Shown piece after piece: positions 16,442-25,478 of a stretch of DNA of 64,000 bases. Every line of letters begins with the position of its first letter. Within the stretch, counting starts at the first letter, position 1. Source of the DNA: Plut-88900 sp963668115 (GTDB taxonomy: Bacteria; Chloroflexota; Dehalococcoidia; Plut-88900); NCBI GenBank assembly GCA_963668115.1, contig OY764147.1, forward strand, positions 1,240,001-1,304,000, written 5' to 3'. The notes under the pieces are model-generated. The model was not told the DNA's origin. It saw only the letters and a program-made list of their open reading frames with translations, and made no database searches. The translations under genes and the position numbers were made by a program.

Positions 16442-17698
16442 ATGAACCTGCTCCCACCGCTTAGAGTCCTGGACATCACGCGGGAGAACGGCTTTCTATG
16501 CGGAAAGATCCTCGCCGATTTGGGCTGTGATGTGCTAAAGATCGAGGAGCCGGGCGGAGACCCGGGCCGACTCCAGGGCCCCTTCTACCGGAGCGACCCA
16601 GATCCCGATAAGAGCCTCTACTGGTGGGCCTTCAACGCCAACAAGCGCGGCATCACCCTCAACATCGAAAGTTCAGAGGGCCGCGGACTCTTCCTCCGCC
16701 TCGCCGAAAAGGCAGACTTTGTAATTGAGTCTTTTACGCCCGGCTACATGGATGACCTGGGTCTCGGGTACCGGGAGCTTGGGAAGCTCAACCCGAGTCT
16801 CGTAATGACATCCATCACCCCCTTTGGGCAATCGGGGCCCTACGCCCGATACAAGGCCACCGACCTCATCGGCATGGCAATGGGCGGCATCATGTACATC
16901 AGTGGAGACGACGACAGGCCTCCGGTCAGGATCAGCTATCCCCAGGCCTGGAGCCACGCTGCTCTTCAGGCCGCCGTGGGCACCATGAACGCCTACTATT
17001 ACAGAGAAACCAGCGGCAAGGGCCAGCACGTGGACGCATCCATGCAGCTCTCCGTAATCTGGACACAGATGAATGCGACCATCACGTGGGACTTATCACG
17101 CATGAATACGTTGAGGGGTGGGGCCGTGAAGACCTTCTCCATGGTCAGGGATGGCGAGGAGCTGGAGGTTCCAGTTCGTTACACCTGGAAATGCAAGGAC
17201 GGGTACGTCAACTTCGTCATCGTAGGGTCGGGGCCCGGGGTGCGGGTGAACCAGACCCTGGTCGAATGGATGAACAGTGAAGGGATGGGGTTGGAGATCA
17301 AGGATTTCGATTGGTCAGGGCTAGGATTTGTACCCACAGCCCCCGAGACCCGAGAAATGTTGGAGCGGAACATCAGCGAATTCTTTGAGTCGCACACCGT
17401 GGAAGAGCTGTACGAAGGAGCCGTGGCCCGCCGTATTTGGATAGCGCCTATCGGGACTCCGGCCTATCAAATGGTGAACCCCCAGCTTGAGGCACGGGGC
17501 TTCTGGCACGAGGTATTTGACCCCCAAATTGGCGAGACGGTAGTGTATCCGGGTTGGCCCATCAAGCAGTCAGAGAGCCCGGTAGGGCCACCCAGTCGGG
17601 CGCCGCACGTTGGGGAGCATAATCAGGAAGTTTATTGCGGCGAACTCGGGTTGGAGCCCGAGGAATTGGCCCGCCTTGAAGAGTCGGAGGTTATCTAA
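16442..17698 (+). CDS. CaiB/BaiF CoA-transferase paralogue lacking the catalytic Asp, 418 aa
   Basis: The N-terminal CaiB fold is clear (LRVLDITRENGFLCGKILADLGCDVLKIEEPGGDPGR in part: ILADLGCDVLKIEEPGGDP; NANKRGITLNIESSEGR; SITPFGQSGPYARYKATDL; SGKGQHVDASMQ). Aligned on the G-x-GQ motif, the residue in the catalytic Asp position is Trp170 (YPQAWSHAA), so this subunit should not form the aspartyl-CoA intermediate. It is followed after 12 bp by a paralogue that keeps the Asp, and then by a third. I infer that it is the non-catalytic partner of a heteromeric enzyme, as in BbsEF- or SmtAB-type transferases. Confidence 0.88.
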   Translation: MNLLPPLRVLDITRENGFLCGKILADLGCDVLKIEEPGGDPGRLQGPFYRSDPDPDKSLYWWAFNANKRGITLNIESSEGRGLFLRLAEKADFVIESFTPGYMDDLGLGYRELGKLNPSLVMTSITPFGQSGPYARYKATDLIGMAMGGIMYISGDDDRPPVRISYPQAWSHAALQAAVGTMNAYYYRETSGKGQHVDASMQLSVIWTQMNATITWDLSRMNTLRGGAVKTFSMVRDGEELEVPVRYTWKCKDGYVNFVIVGSGPGVRVNQTLVEWMNSEGMGLEIKDFDWSGLGFVPTAPETREMLERNISEFFESHTVEELYEGAVARRIWIAPIGTPAYQMVNPQLEARGFWHEVFDPQIGETVVYPGWPIKQSESPVGPPSRAPHVGEHNQEVYCGELGLEPEELARLEESEVI

Positions 17699-17710
17699 GG
17701 AACCTGAGTC

Positions 17711-18931
17711 ATGCCTGATCAGATATTCGAAGGCATTAAGGTAGCCGACTTCACGTGGGTGGGAGTCGGGCCTATAACGATTAAGAACCTTGCCGACCAC
17801 GGGGCTACGGTCGTGCATATAGAGTCCCACACTCACCTGGACACGCTTCGGATGACGCCTCCCTTCAAGGACGGCATAGCAGGAGTGGACCGCAGCGCCT
17901 TCATGGCGGACTACAACACCAACAAGTACGGTGTGAGCCTGGACATTAACATCCCTAAAGGGTTGGAGATCGCCCGCGACCTCATCCTCTGGTCGGACGT
18001 GGTCGCGGAATCCTTCAGCCCGCGGGCCATGGGCAAATGGGGGCTGGACTACGAGAGCATACGCAAGGTCAAGCCCGACATCATCTACTACAGCGCCAGC
18101 CAGCAGGGCCACGGTGGCCCTCACAGCGGCTTCATCGGGTTCGGTATGATGATGGCCAGCCTGTCCGGCTACGCGCACCTGACCGGATGGCCGGACCGGG
18201 ACCCGGCACCGCCATACGGGGCGTACACGGACTTCATATCGCCGTTTTTCGGAGCTGCGGCACTAGTCGCAGCGCTGGACCACAAGAGGAAGACGGGCGT
18301 CGGGCAGCATCTGGACCTATCCCAGCTGGAGTGCGGACTGCAACTCATCGCCCCGGTGCAGATGGACTACGTCCTGAATGGCCACGAGATGAAGCGGGAC
18401 GGCAACCGGGACCCGAGGGCCGCGCCCCATAACGCCTATCCGTGTCGGGGGGAGGACTCCTGGTGCGCCATTGCGGTGTTCACCGATGAGGAGTGGACAA
18501 GCCTCTGCATGGTGATGGACAAACCCGATTGGGTTCGAGACCCGCGATTTGAAACCCTGGAAGCCAGGAAGACCAACGAGGACGAACTGGACAGGCTAAT
18601 CGGGGAGTGGACTCAGGGGCGGGGGGCACAGGAGGTCATGGAAGCCTTGCAGACCATGGGAGTCCCAGCAGGGGTCGTGCTAAACGCCGAGGGCCAGTTC
18701 GACGATGCCCAGGTCAAATATCGGGGATTTTTCAAATACCTGGAGCACGAGGTGATCGGGCGGCACGCTTATGACGGGTTCTCCTTTGAGCTTTCCCGCA
18801 CGCCGGGAAGCCTGACGGCGGCCCCGACGCTCGGCCAGCACAATGAGTACGTCTACAAAGAGATCCTGGGCATGACCGATGATGAGATAGGTGACCTCAT
18901 CGCTGAAGGCGTGATCACTGTAGAGGCCTGA
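17711..18931 (+). CDS. CaiB/BaiF CoA-transferase with catalytic Asp, 406 aa
   Basis: Opens MPDQIFEGIKVADFTWVGVGP and carries NTNKYGVSLDINIPKG, SASQQGHGGPHSGFIGFG and the catalytic Asp174 in AYTDFISPFFGAA, followed by KTGVGQHLDLSQLE. The C-terminus has the usual GQHNEYVYKEILGMTDDEI. It lies 12 bp behind the Asp-lacking paralogue and is the presumed catalytic subunit of that pair. The acid it activates is not identifiable from sequence. Confidence 0.9.
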   Translation: MPDQIFEGIKVADFTWVGVGPITIKNLADHGATVVHIESHTHLDTLRMTPPFKDGIAGVDRSAFMADYNTNKYGVSLDINIPKGLEIARDLILWSDVVAESFSPRAMGKWGLDYESIRKVKPDIIYYSASQQGHGGPHSGFIGFGMMMASLSGYAHLTGWPDRDPAPPYGAYTDFISPFFGAAALVAALDHKRKTGVGQHLDLSQLECGLQLIAPVQMDYVLNGHEMKRDGNRDPRAAPHNAYPCRGEDSWCAIAVFTDEEWTSLCMVMDKPDWVRDPRFETLEARKTNEDELDRLIGEWTQGRGAQEVMEALQTMGVPAGVVLNAEGQFDDAQVKYRGFFKYLEHEVIGRHAYDGFSFELSRTPGSLTAAPTLGQHNEYVYKEILGMTDDEIGDLIAEGVITVEA

Positions 18932-18961
18932 GCCAGCTATCAGGCCAGGAGGACTTCATTC

Positions 18962-20164
18962 ATGACTTTGCCGCTGGACGGGATCAAGGTAATCGACCTC
19001 TCGCGCATGGCTCCTGGCCCATTCTGTACCATGGTGCTGTCCGACTTGGGGGCCGACGTGCTGAAGGTGGAGGAGTTTGCCCTGAGTGGGCGTCGGGCGG
19101 CGGTGAAGGGAGCTATGGCAGGGGCAGGATGGCTGAACCGTTCAGAGGAAGAGAACGCCTACGATCCCATGGCCCGAGGCAAGCGCAGCATCGGCTTGAA
19201 CCTGAAAAGCCAAGATGCGCGGGAGGTGCTCTACAAGCTGGTTAAGGACGCCGACGTGTTCGTGGAGGAGTTCAGGCCGGGGGTTGTGAAGCGACTTGGG
19301 GTGGACTACGAGACGATAAGAGGCTTCAACCCGGGAATCGTCTATCTTTCGGTTACGGGGTATGGGCAGACCGGACCCTACAGGAGCATGGTGGGGCATG
19401 ACATCAACTACACATCTACAGCCGGGGCCCAGGGAGCGATCGGAAGTGGTCCCGGCGAGCATGCCATTCCGTGGAACTTGCTGGGCGACTTTGCCGGGGG
19501 AGGGCTGACCGCAGCGATAGCCGTATTGGCGGCACTTGTCGAGAAGAAGGCTACGGGGCGAGGGAGGTATGTGGACGTGGCAATGACGGACGGAGTCATG
19601 TACCTGATGGCCACCATGTTCGAGGACTACTTCAAGACGGGAGATGTGCCGGCGCTGGGGCGGTCACGACTGGCAGGAGGAGACCCCCGCTACTCCGTCT
19701 ACCGAACCAAGGATGACAAGTTCATCTCCATCGCTAGCCTGGAGCCCTGGTTTTACGTAACGCTGTGCCAGGCCATGGGCCTGGAGGGGATAGCCGACCA
19801 CTACGAATTCGGCATGGAGGATAGGCGCGTAAACGCCCAGCTGGCCGACGCCTTTCTCACCCGCACCCGAGACGAATGGTTCGACGTGCTGAGCGAGCTG
19901 GACACTTGCGTGGGCCGGGTGTACGCAATCGACGAAGTTGCGGGCGACCCGCAGGTGCAGGACCGGGAGATGGTGGTGGAGATGGAACACTCTTCGCTGG
20001 GAAAGGTCAGGCAGGTGGGAATCCCATTCAAGTTTGCCGGAGAGGCGATGCGGCCTCGGGGGTTTGGCCCGAGTATTGGTGAACACACGCAGGACGTCAT
20101 GGAGTCTGTAGGTTACACGACGGCAGAAGTGGAGTCGCTGCGAGCGTCGGGGGCAGTGGGTTAG
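18962..20164 (+). CDS. CaiB/BaiF family protein (racemase/CoA-transferase type), 400 aa
   Basis: GIKVIDLSRMAPGPFCTMVLSDLGADVLKVEE (in part: MAPGPFCTMVLSDLGADV), RGKRSIGLNLKSQDAREVLYKL, GYGQTGPYRSMVGHDINYTS and NLLGDFAGGG follow the pattern shared by alpha-methylacyl-CoA racemase and CaiB proteins; Asp176 aligns with the catalytic position, and GHDINY matches the His/Asp region of racemases. It could be an acyl-CoA epimerase rather than a CoA-transferase. AGGAGG precedes the ATG. It is third in the 16442-20164 operon and ends convergent with a hydantoinase gene. Confidence 0.85.
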   Translation: MTLPLDGIKVIDLSRMAPGPFCTMVLSDLGADVLKVEEFALSGRRAAVKGAMAGAGWLNRSEEENAYDPMARGKRSIGLNLKSQDAREVLYKLVKDADVFVEEFRPGVVKRLGVDYETIRGFNPGIVYLSVTGYGQTGPYRSMVGHDINYTSTAGAQGAIGSGPGEHAIPWNLLGDFAGGGLTAAIAVLAALVEKKATGRGRYVDVAMTDGVMYLMATMFEDYFKTGDVPALGRSRLAGGDPRYSVYRTKDDKFISIASLEPWFYVTLCQAMGLEGIADHYEFGMEDRRVNAQLADAFLTRTRDEWFDVLSELDTCVGRVYAIDEVAGDPQVQDREMVVEMEHSSLGKVRQVGIPFKFAGEAMRPRGFGPSIGEHTQDVMESVGYTTAEVESLRASGAVG

Positions 20165-20191
20165 GAGCCGACCAGGAAGCAATCCCTCCGT

Positions 20192-21622
20192 TCAGTAGAC
20201 GGGACTCTTGACTATACGCCCGTCTATCTTGCGATGGAGCAAGTTCCCTCGGTTCTTCTCGGCGAACAGTTGGCTGTTTTCCACGACTACTTTGCCCCGG
20301 AGGATAGTGGTCACGGGCCAGCCGTGTACTTCCCAGCCTGCCCAGATGCTATAGTCGGCTCCGTGCAGGTCGGAAAGCTCCAGGGTCTTTTGGAAGTCCG
20401 GGTCGATGATGGCGATATCTGCGTCGCTTCCGGGAGCTAAGGCGCCCTTCTTGGGGTAGAAACCCAGGAGCCGGGCGGCATTTGCAGAAGTTATATCCAC
20501 GAACCTCTCCAGGCTCATCCCCCGCTTGACCACTCCCTCGCTGTATCCGATGCCCATGCGGGCCTCGACGCCTTCGGCGCCTCCAGTCGTATCCTCGATA
20601 GTCTGACCGCGCAGTTTCTGTTCCCTCGTAGTCCAAAGCTCATCGGTGGCGAGTGTGGAGAGTCGTCCATCGAGCAAGCCTTGCCAAAGGGCTTCCTGGT
20701 CGACCTCGGTCTTGAGGGAGGGATAGGTGTGGTAGAGAGCGCCGTCGGGCTTTTCGTAGTCCTTGTGGTTGAAGGAGGCGTAGTGGTGGAGGGTCTCGCC
20801 GTAGACGGGCAATCCCTTGGCCCGGGCCTCGCCTATGGCCTCGACGCCCTCCCTGGCGCTTACGTGGACGAGATAGAGGGCACAGTCCATCCACTCCGAA
20901 AGACGGATGATGCGCCTGAAGGAGATGTCCTCCGACATGTTGTTGTGGACGTGGTGCATGTACTTGCGGTGGACCTGGCCCAGGTGGGCCTGCTTCTTGT
21001 ACATGAACATCACGATGTCCTCATCTTCAGCATGGACTAGCATCATGCCCCCGCTCCGACTCACGTGACTCATGATCTCGCCGAGGTGGCCGATGTCGGT
21101 CATCTGGCGGGGGCGATGCGGGGTGGTGTTAGTGGTCCAGACCTTGAAACTGGGATATCCCGCGTCTATCACCTCGCCGATCTGCTCCATCACGGAGAAC
21201 GGCAAGTCTCCCTTGGTGGAGTAGAGTGAGACGTGATAGGAGTAGTCGACGTAGCTGTTGCCCTTGAAGATGGCCTCTTTCTTTTCGAGTGTCTCGAAGA
21301 GGTCCTCACCGGGCTCCCAATAGGCGAAGTCGATGAGGGTGGTGGTGCCTCCGAACAGGCAGGCCCGGCTGACATCCTCGATACTGCCTGCGCTGACGCC
21401 TTCATGGGCCAGAGTGGGCACGGTCCATGAACAGTGAGCGTGGGGCTCGACGCCGCCAGGCACTACTATCTTGCCACGGGCGTCGATAACCTTTTCGACA
21501 TCGGAGGTCAGGGTGCCGGGCTCCGAGACCGCGACTATCCGCCCGTCCTTAACTGCAACATCCCATTGACCTACACCCGTGGGGGTGACAACAGTCCCGC
21601 CCCGAATCACCAGATCAAGCAT
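20192..21622 (-). CDS. Dihydropyrimidinase/D-hydantoinase-type cyclic amidohydrolase, 476 aa
   Basis: The protein has the binuclear amidohydrolase layout: an N-terminal beta-sandwich strand MLDLVIRGGTVVTPTG, metal ligands His61 and His63 in GGVEPHAHC, the likely carbamylated Lys160 in YPSFKVWTTNTT, His197 in MLVHAEDE, His253 in LVHVSAREG, and the catalytic Asp in LATDELWTT. The NHKDYEKPDGALYHTYP region differs from housekeeping dihydropyrimidinases. It should open a cyclic ureide or imide ring. The start is well supported by AAGGAGG. With the HyuB-type protein at 4609 it suggests hydantoin-like substrates. Confidence 0.88.
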   Translation of the reverse strand: MLDLVIRGGTVVTPTGVGQWDVAVKDGRIVAVSEPGTLTSDVEKVIDARGKIVVPGGVEPHAHCSWTVPTLAHEGVSAGSIEDVSRACLFGGTTTLIDFAYWEPGEDLFETLEKKEAIFKGNSYVDYSYHVSLYSTKGDLPFSVMEQIGEVIDAGYPSFKVWTTNTTPHRPRQMTDIGHLGEIMSHVSRSGGMMLVHAEDEDIVMFMYKKQAHLGQVHRKYMHHVHNNMSEDISFRRIIRLSEWMDCALYLVHVSAREGVEAIGEARAKGLPVYGETLHHYASFNHKDYEKPDGALYHTYPSLKTEVDQEALWQGLLDGRLSTLATDELWTTREQKLRGQTIEDTTGGAEGVEARMGIGYSEGVVKRGMSLERFVDITSANAARLLGFYPKKGALAPGSDADIAIIDPDFQKTLELSDLHGADYSIWAGWEVHGWPVTTILRGKVVVENSQLFAEKNRGNLLHRKIDGRIVKSPVY

Positions 21623-21654
21623 CTCGGGCCTCCTTGCTCAAATCGCCATATTCT

Positions 21655-22953
21655 CTAATCATAGAGATGGGCCGAGTATTCCGTACCCACGTGCCCCTTC
21701 CGTTCGAGATTTGCATATTCCGACTCAGTTAGGCCCAACAGCTCTTTAAATACGTATTCGTTGTGCTCCCCGAGCATGGGCGCCGGTCTCCGGATGCCGT
21801 TGGGGGTATCGGCCATCTTCCACATCATACCGGTATAGGGGTGCATTCCGGTGGAGGGTTGCTCTAGCTGCTCAAAGTAGCCTCGGGCCACCATCTGGGG
21901 GTCTTCATAGAGTTCACGCTGGTCGTGGACTGCGCCAGCGGGCACGCCTTCGGTTTGAAGTCGTCCCATGAGTTCGAGGTGATTCCCATTGGCTGTCCAT
22001 TCTTCCAGATGGCCGTCGATTTCCTCCTGGCATCGGTATCTGCCAAGAAGGGTGTCGAACCTCGGGTCCCGGGCCCAGTGGGGGTCACCCATAGCGCGCT
22101 TGAGGCTAACCCACTCTTCGTCGCTTCCCACGGAGAGTACGATCCAGTTATCGTCTCCCTTGCATCTGTAGCAGCCCTGGGGGGCTCGGGAGGGGTGGGC
22201 GTTGGTCAGAGCGGACTGGATGCGACCGTTAACCTGCCAGTCGAGAGTCGACTCGGGGATGTAGCTGATTATCGCTTCGGTAGTTGCCACATCTACGAGT
22301 TGCCCCTGTCCGGTCCTTTTCCGATGACACAGGGCCATGAGTGCAGCGAAGGCTTCGGTTACTCCACCAACAGCATCGCCAAAATATGACGTTCCGGCAT
22401 CAGTGAGTTGACCGTCTCTGTACCCGCGTATCCACGTGTACCCAGCCGCGGACTCCATCTGCGGCCCCAATGCCCTGTACTTGGCGTAAGGGCCGGAGAG
22501 CCCATAGGCCGGTACCCGAACCATTATGATGTCAGGTCTGACCTGGCGCAGCTGCTCATAGCTGGCGCCAATCTTGTCATAGGTCTGCGGGACGTTGTTT
22601 TCGATGACGACGTCCGAGATGGATACAAGCTGTAGATGGGTGTCCATGATGTCGGGTGCAGGTATATTTGAAGTCATGCTGAGCTTATTTCGGCCATGAA
22701 TCTGGAACAAAGAGCTCCTGTTCCAGTGGCGTTCGCCGGGGACATCATCGGGGTAGGAGCTGGCCCAGTCATACAATCCGCGGTTTATCGGCATTACTTG
22801 GATTGCCCGCGTGCCATACTGGAAAATGGAGATGGGTTCAACACGAATCACCTCGGCGCCCCAGTCGGCCAAAAGTTGCGTTCCAAAGGGTCCAACCCAC
22901 GCCAGTGTCATATCGATGATTCGCACACCCTCCAAAGGCAATCGTGCAGACAT
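21655..22953 (-). CDS. CaiB/BaiF CoA-transferase with catalytic Asp, 432 aa
   Basis: This has the extended N-terminal form shared with the 27424 gene (WASSYPDDVPGERHWNRSS and FQIHGRNKLSMTSNI). The catalytic Asp193 sits in TSYFGDAVGG, and RTGQGQLVDVATTE follows. The C-terminus reads LGEHNEYVFKELLGLTESEYANLE. Its start codon abuts the stop of the Asp-lacking paralogue upstream, so translation is coupled and the two probably assemble as one enzyme. Confidence 0.9.
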   Translation of the reverse strand: MSARLPLEGVRIIDMTLAWVGPFGTQLLADWGAEVIRVEPISIFQYGTRAIQVMPINRGLYDWASSYPDDVPGERHWNRSSLFQIHGRNKLSMTSNIPAPDIMDTHLQLVSISDVVIENNVPQTYDKIGASYEQLRQVRPDIIMVRVPAYGLSGPYAKYRALGPQMESAAGYTWIRGYRDGQLTDAGTSYFGDAVGGVTEAFAALMALCHRKRTGQGQLVDVATTEAIISYIPESTLDWQVNGRIQSALTNAHPSRAPQGCYRCKGDDNWIVLSVGSDEEWVSLKRAMGDPHWARDPRFDTLLGRYRCQEEIDGHLEEWTANGNHLELMGRLQTEGVPAGAVHDQRELYEDPQMVARGYFEQLEQPSTGMHPYTGMMWKMADTPNGIRRPAPMLGEHNEYVFKELLGLTESEYANLERKGHVGTEYSAHLYD

Positions 22954-24188
22954 TAGACAATGCTCTCCTGTCGCAGGATGGACAATTCCCGGCGGCTAAC
23001 GCCAAGCAGGCCGCAGTAGACATGCCTATTGTGCTGGCCGAGACTCGGGGCTGGGCTCCTAATCTGCCAAGGCGTACGGCGCATGATCATGTGCCGACTC
23101 GGGAATGTTTGACGACCATACCGGGGATCATCGATGCTAGCCCATACTCCCCTGGCCCGTAACCCCGGGTCGGAGGCGACGCCTGCCGGGTTGTAGAGTG
23201 GGGCGGAAAGGGTCCTTTGGGCCTGACTTTGAGCCCATCCCTCTATCTGAGTGCGGGTCGATATCCACTCGGCGATCAGTTCGTCCAGCTTTTGTACTAC
23301 ACGTGGAGTTGCAAGAGCCGTAGTGACATCTACCCCGTTCTCTTCGAAGAAATCCGGTCTCCCCAGAAGGGCCAAGAGCCTTGAGGACCCTCCAGCGTAC
23401 TGCACATCCATGTACCCGTCTTTGCCCGGATACACCTGGGAGAAACCTTTGTTTTCGCCAGCGAAACGAGAATACCGCCGACCAGTGTAAACGTGGCCAA
23501 GCAGGAGAGCTGATTGCCTGTCTATTGTCCCGGCCTGAGTTTCCATTATAGATATGTCCAAGTGGTCTCCCAGGTTACCGTTACCCATCTGCCGGTATAG
23601 CGCAGTAAGAGTGGCGATGGCTGCGACTTGACCAGCGAAGTACATTCCGACTCGTCCGCCGTGCTTCAAGGGCTCCCGGTGGGAAGCACCGGTAAAGAGC
23701 ATGGGTCCCCCGGTGGCATATTCCACTATTTCGGTTGCCTTACGATGCCTGTAGGGACCGGTCTGCCCGAAATTTGAAATGGAAGTTAGGATTAAAGAAG
23801 GGTTCAATTCCTTTAGTCGAGAGTAGCCCAGGCCGAATTTTGACATCACATCAGGCTGGAGGTTCTCCACTATTACATCGGCCCACATGGCCAGGGATTC
23901 AATAATTTTAACGCCTGCAGATTGCTTTAGGTCCAAAGTTATGCCGAGTTTATTTTGATTAAGGTACTGGAAGAGGGCGCTGGACTCGGGGTTGGGGAGG
24001 TCTTGATTAAATGGCCCGATTCTGCGTCCGGGATCGCCTGAGCCGGGTCTTTCGAGCTTGATTACTTCGGCACCGTAGTCGGCGAGTAGCTTAGTGCAGA
24101 AGGGGCCTGCGACGTAGTGGGTCAGGTCCAGGACTCGGGTCCCGGCGAGGGCCTGTAGGGGAGGTCGGCCAGTCGAATCTTCCGGCAT
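22953..24188 (-). CDS. CaiB/BaiF CoA-transferase paralogue lacking the catalytic Asp, 411 aa
   Basis: CaiB features are TRVLDLTHYVAGPFCTKLLA, LERPGSGDPGRRIGPF, NQNKLGITLDLKQSAG and SNFGQTGPYRHRKATEI. The catalytic stretch reads RVGMYFAGQVAA, with no Asp at the expected position, and the usual G-x-GQ is replaced by NLGDHLD. I start at the ATG at 24188, where TATATT lies 13 nt upstream, giving almost no leader; the open frame to 24245 is less likely. It is the first gene of a pair with the Asp-bearing 21655 gene. It most resembles the other Asp-lacking protein at 28736 (ETQAGTIDRQSALLL versus ELQAGSIDRTSAMLL). Confidence 0.88.
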   Translation of the reverse strand: MPEDSTGRPPLQALAGTRVLDLTHYVAGPFCTKLLADYGAEVIKLERPGSGDPGRRIGPFNQDLPNPESSALFQYLNQNKLGITLDLKQSAGVKIIESLAMWADVIVENLQPDVMSKFGLGYSRLKELNPSLILTSISNFGQTGPYRHRKATEIVEYATGGPMLFTGASHREPLKHGGRVGMYFAGQVAAIATLTALYRQMGNGNLGDHLDISIMETQAGTIDRQSALLLGHVYTGRRYSRFAGENKGFSQVYPGKDGYMDVQYAGGSSRLLALLGRPDFFEENGVDVTTALATPRVVQKLDELIAEWISTRTQIEGWAQSQAQRTLSAPLYNPAGVASDPGLRARGVWASIDDPRYGRQTFPSRHMIMRRTPWQIRSPAPSLGQHNRHVYCGLLGVSRRELSILRQESIV

Positions 24189-24265
24189 AATAGTTGCACT
24201 AATATAGCCGGGCGAAGGTCGGGGGACAAGGAGTGGATGACACACCCGGTTTTGGGAGACGAGTC

Positions 24266-25198
24266 ATGGCAGAGCCGAAATTCGGATTTCACTACAGCAG
24301 GCTGGAAAAGGTAATTCCACCCAATGAGTTTGGGCCTCTGGCCGAGGAGATGGGCTTCGACTCCGTGTGGGTGCCCGAGGCCCTTGTCAATGAGGTTCCG
24401 GCGGGGGATATCCTGATGACGATGAGTGCGCTGGTGCACAATACGAGCAGGATAAAGGTCGGGGCGGGGGCGGTGCTGCTGCCTTTGCGCAATCCGGTGG
24501 TATTGGCGAAGGAACTCGCGACGTTAGACATGTACTCGCAGGGGCGGGTAATTGTCGGGTATGGAGTGGGGGGACCGCCTGACTCTCATCCCGACGCATT
24601 CGAGGCGTGTGGAATCAGCCTTCGGGAGAGGGGCGCCCGTACCGATGAGGCCCTGGAAATCATGACCAAGTTGTGGACCGGGGAGCCGGTTGATCACGAA
24701 GGCCGATTCCAGAGCTTTACCAACATACAGCTTGAGCCAAGGCCTCATCAGCGGCCTCATCCGCCGCTGTGGGCCGGAGGTGTTTCAGAGAGGATGCTGA
24801 AGCGGGCAGCGTGGTACTCGGACGGGTTTTACCCGGTGCGCATCAACCCGGAGGAGTTTACGACGTCCTGGGCCAAGATTGAGCGGTACGGGGAAGAGCT
24901 TGGAAGGGACGTATCAGCGATGTCTCGTGCGATACATCTCTTCTACCGAATAGGGCGGACACAGGAGGAGGCCCGGGCGGCAGGGGAAGCGGAGGTGAAC
25001 AGGCGTCGGGGTTTCGAGGTCTCGTTAGTCGCCGACGGGAGGTATGCGTTCGGCGCACCGGATGATTGTGTAAGGGTGGTGGAGGGTTTTCTGGATGTGG
25101 GCGTTGATCACGTGGTGTTCAACGCGCTTACGCCCTCGGGACAGGTGCGGGAGCAGATCGAGCTTCTGGTTGAGGGCGTGATATCCCGGTTCCAGTAG
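24266..25198 (+). CDS. LLM class F420-dependent oxidoreductase, 310 aa
   Basis: TIM-barrel luciferase-like protein: FGPLAEEMGFDSVWVPEAL, IKVGAGAVLLPLRNPVVLAKELATLD (in part), GRVIVGYGVGGP, EIMTKLWTGEPVDHEGRFQSF and RPHPPLWAGGVSERMLKRAAWYSDGF (in part) match the F420-dependent dehydrogenase/reductase branch of the superfamily. The substrate is unknown. I prefer the ATG at 24266 with GGGAGA upstream over the GTG at 24233, which has its AAGGA too close. It is divergent from the CoA-transferase pair at 21655-24188. Confidence 0.85.
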   Translation: MAEPKFGFHYSRLEKVIPPNEFGPLAEEMGFDSVWVPEALVNEVPAGDILMTMSALVHNTSRIKVGAGAVLLPLRNPVVLAKELATLDMYSQGRVIVGYGVGGPPDSHPDAFEACGISLRERGARTDEALEIMTKLWTGEPVDHEGRFQSFTNIQLEPRPHQRPHPPLWAGGVSERMLKRAAWYSDGFYPVRINPEEFTTSWAKIERYGEELGRDVSAMSRAIHLFYRIGRTQEEARAAGEAEVNRRRGFEVSLVADGRYAFGAPDDCVRVVEGFLDVGVDHVVFNALTPSGQVREQIELLVEGVISRFQ

Positions 25199-25205
25199 GG
25201 ATCGG

Positions 25206-25478
25206 TTAGTCGGTAGATATGGCGTCCCAGAGGACCCAACCCTCTTTGGAGTCAGCGTAGCGGATGTGGGCGCGCTGAGACAAGGAGCCGTAGACGTCCT
25301 TCTGCTCTTCGAAGACCGTGACTTTAGTGGGGCTGGTAATCTCGTCGAGCACCTGGGAGCCCTCTACTGCGCTCATGGGCTCGCTCCAGACCCGAACAAC
25401 CCCATTCCACTTCTTCAGGATGGCCCTGGTCACGTTGGCGGTGTAGGCTTCTACCTCTTCAACTTTATTCATCGACAT
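25206..25478 (-). CDS. Small SH3-like protein, 90 aa
   Basis: I do not recognise the family by name. After an N-terminal helix (MSMNKVEEVEAYTANVTRAILKKWNG in part: EAYTANVTRAILKKW) the strands KVTVFEEQKDVYG, RAHIRYADS and GWVLWDAIST look like a bacterial SH3-type beta barrel. The start is the ATG at 25478, which overlaps the end of dnaJ by 14 bp, so it is translationally coupled to the chaperone gene and may be an accessory of it. Confidence 0.5.
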   Translation of the reverse strand: MSMNKVEEVEAYTANVTRAILKKWNGVVRVWSEPMSAVEGSQVLDEITSPTKVTVFEEQKDVYGSLSQRAHIRYADSKEGWVLWDAISTD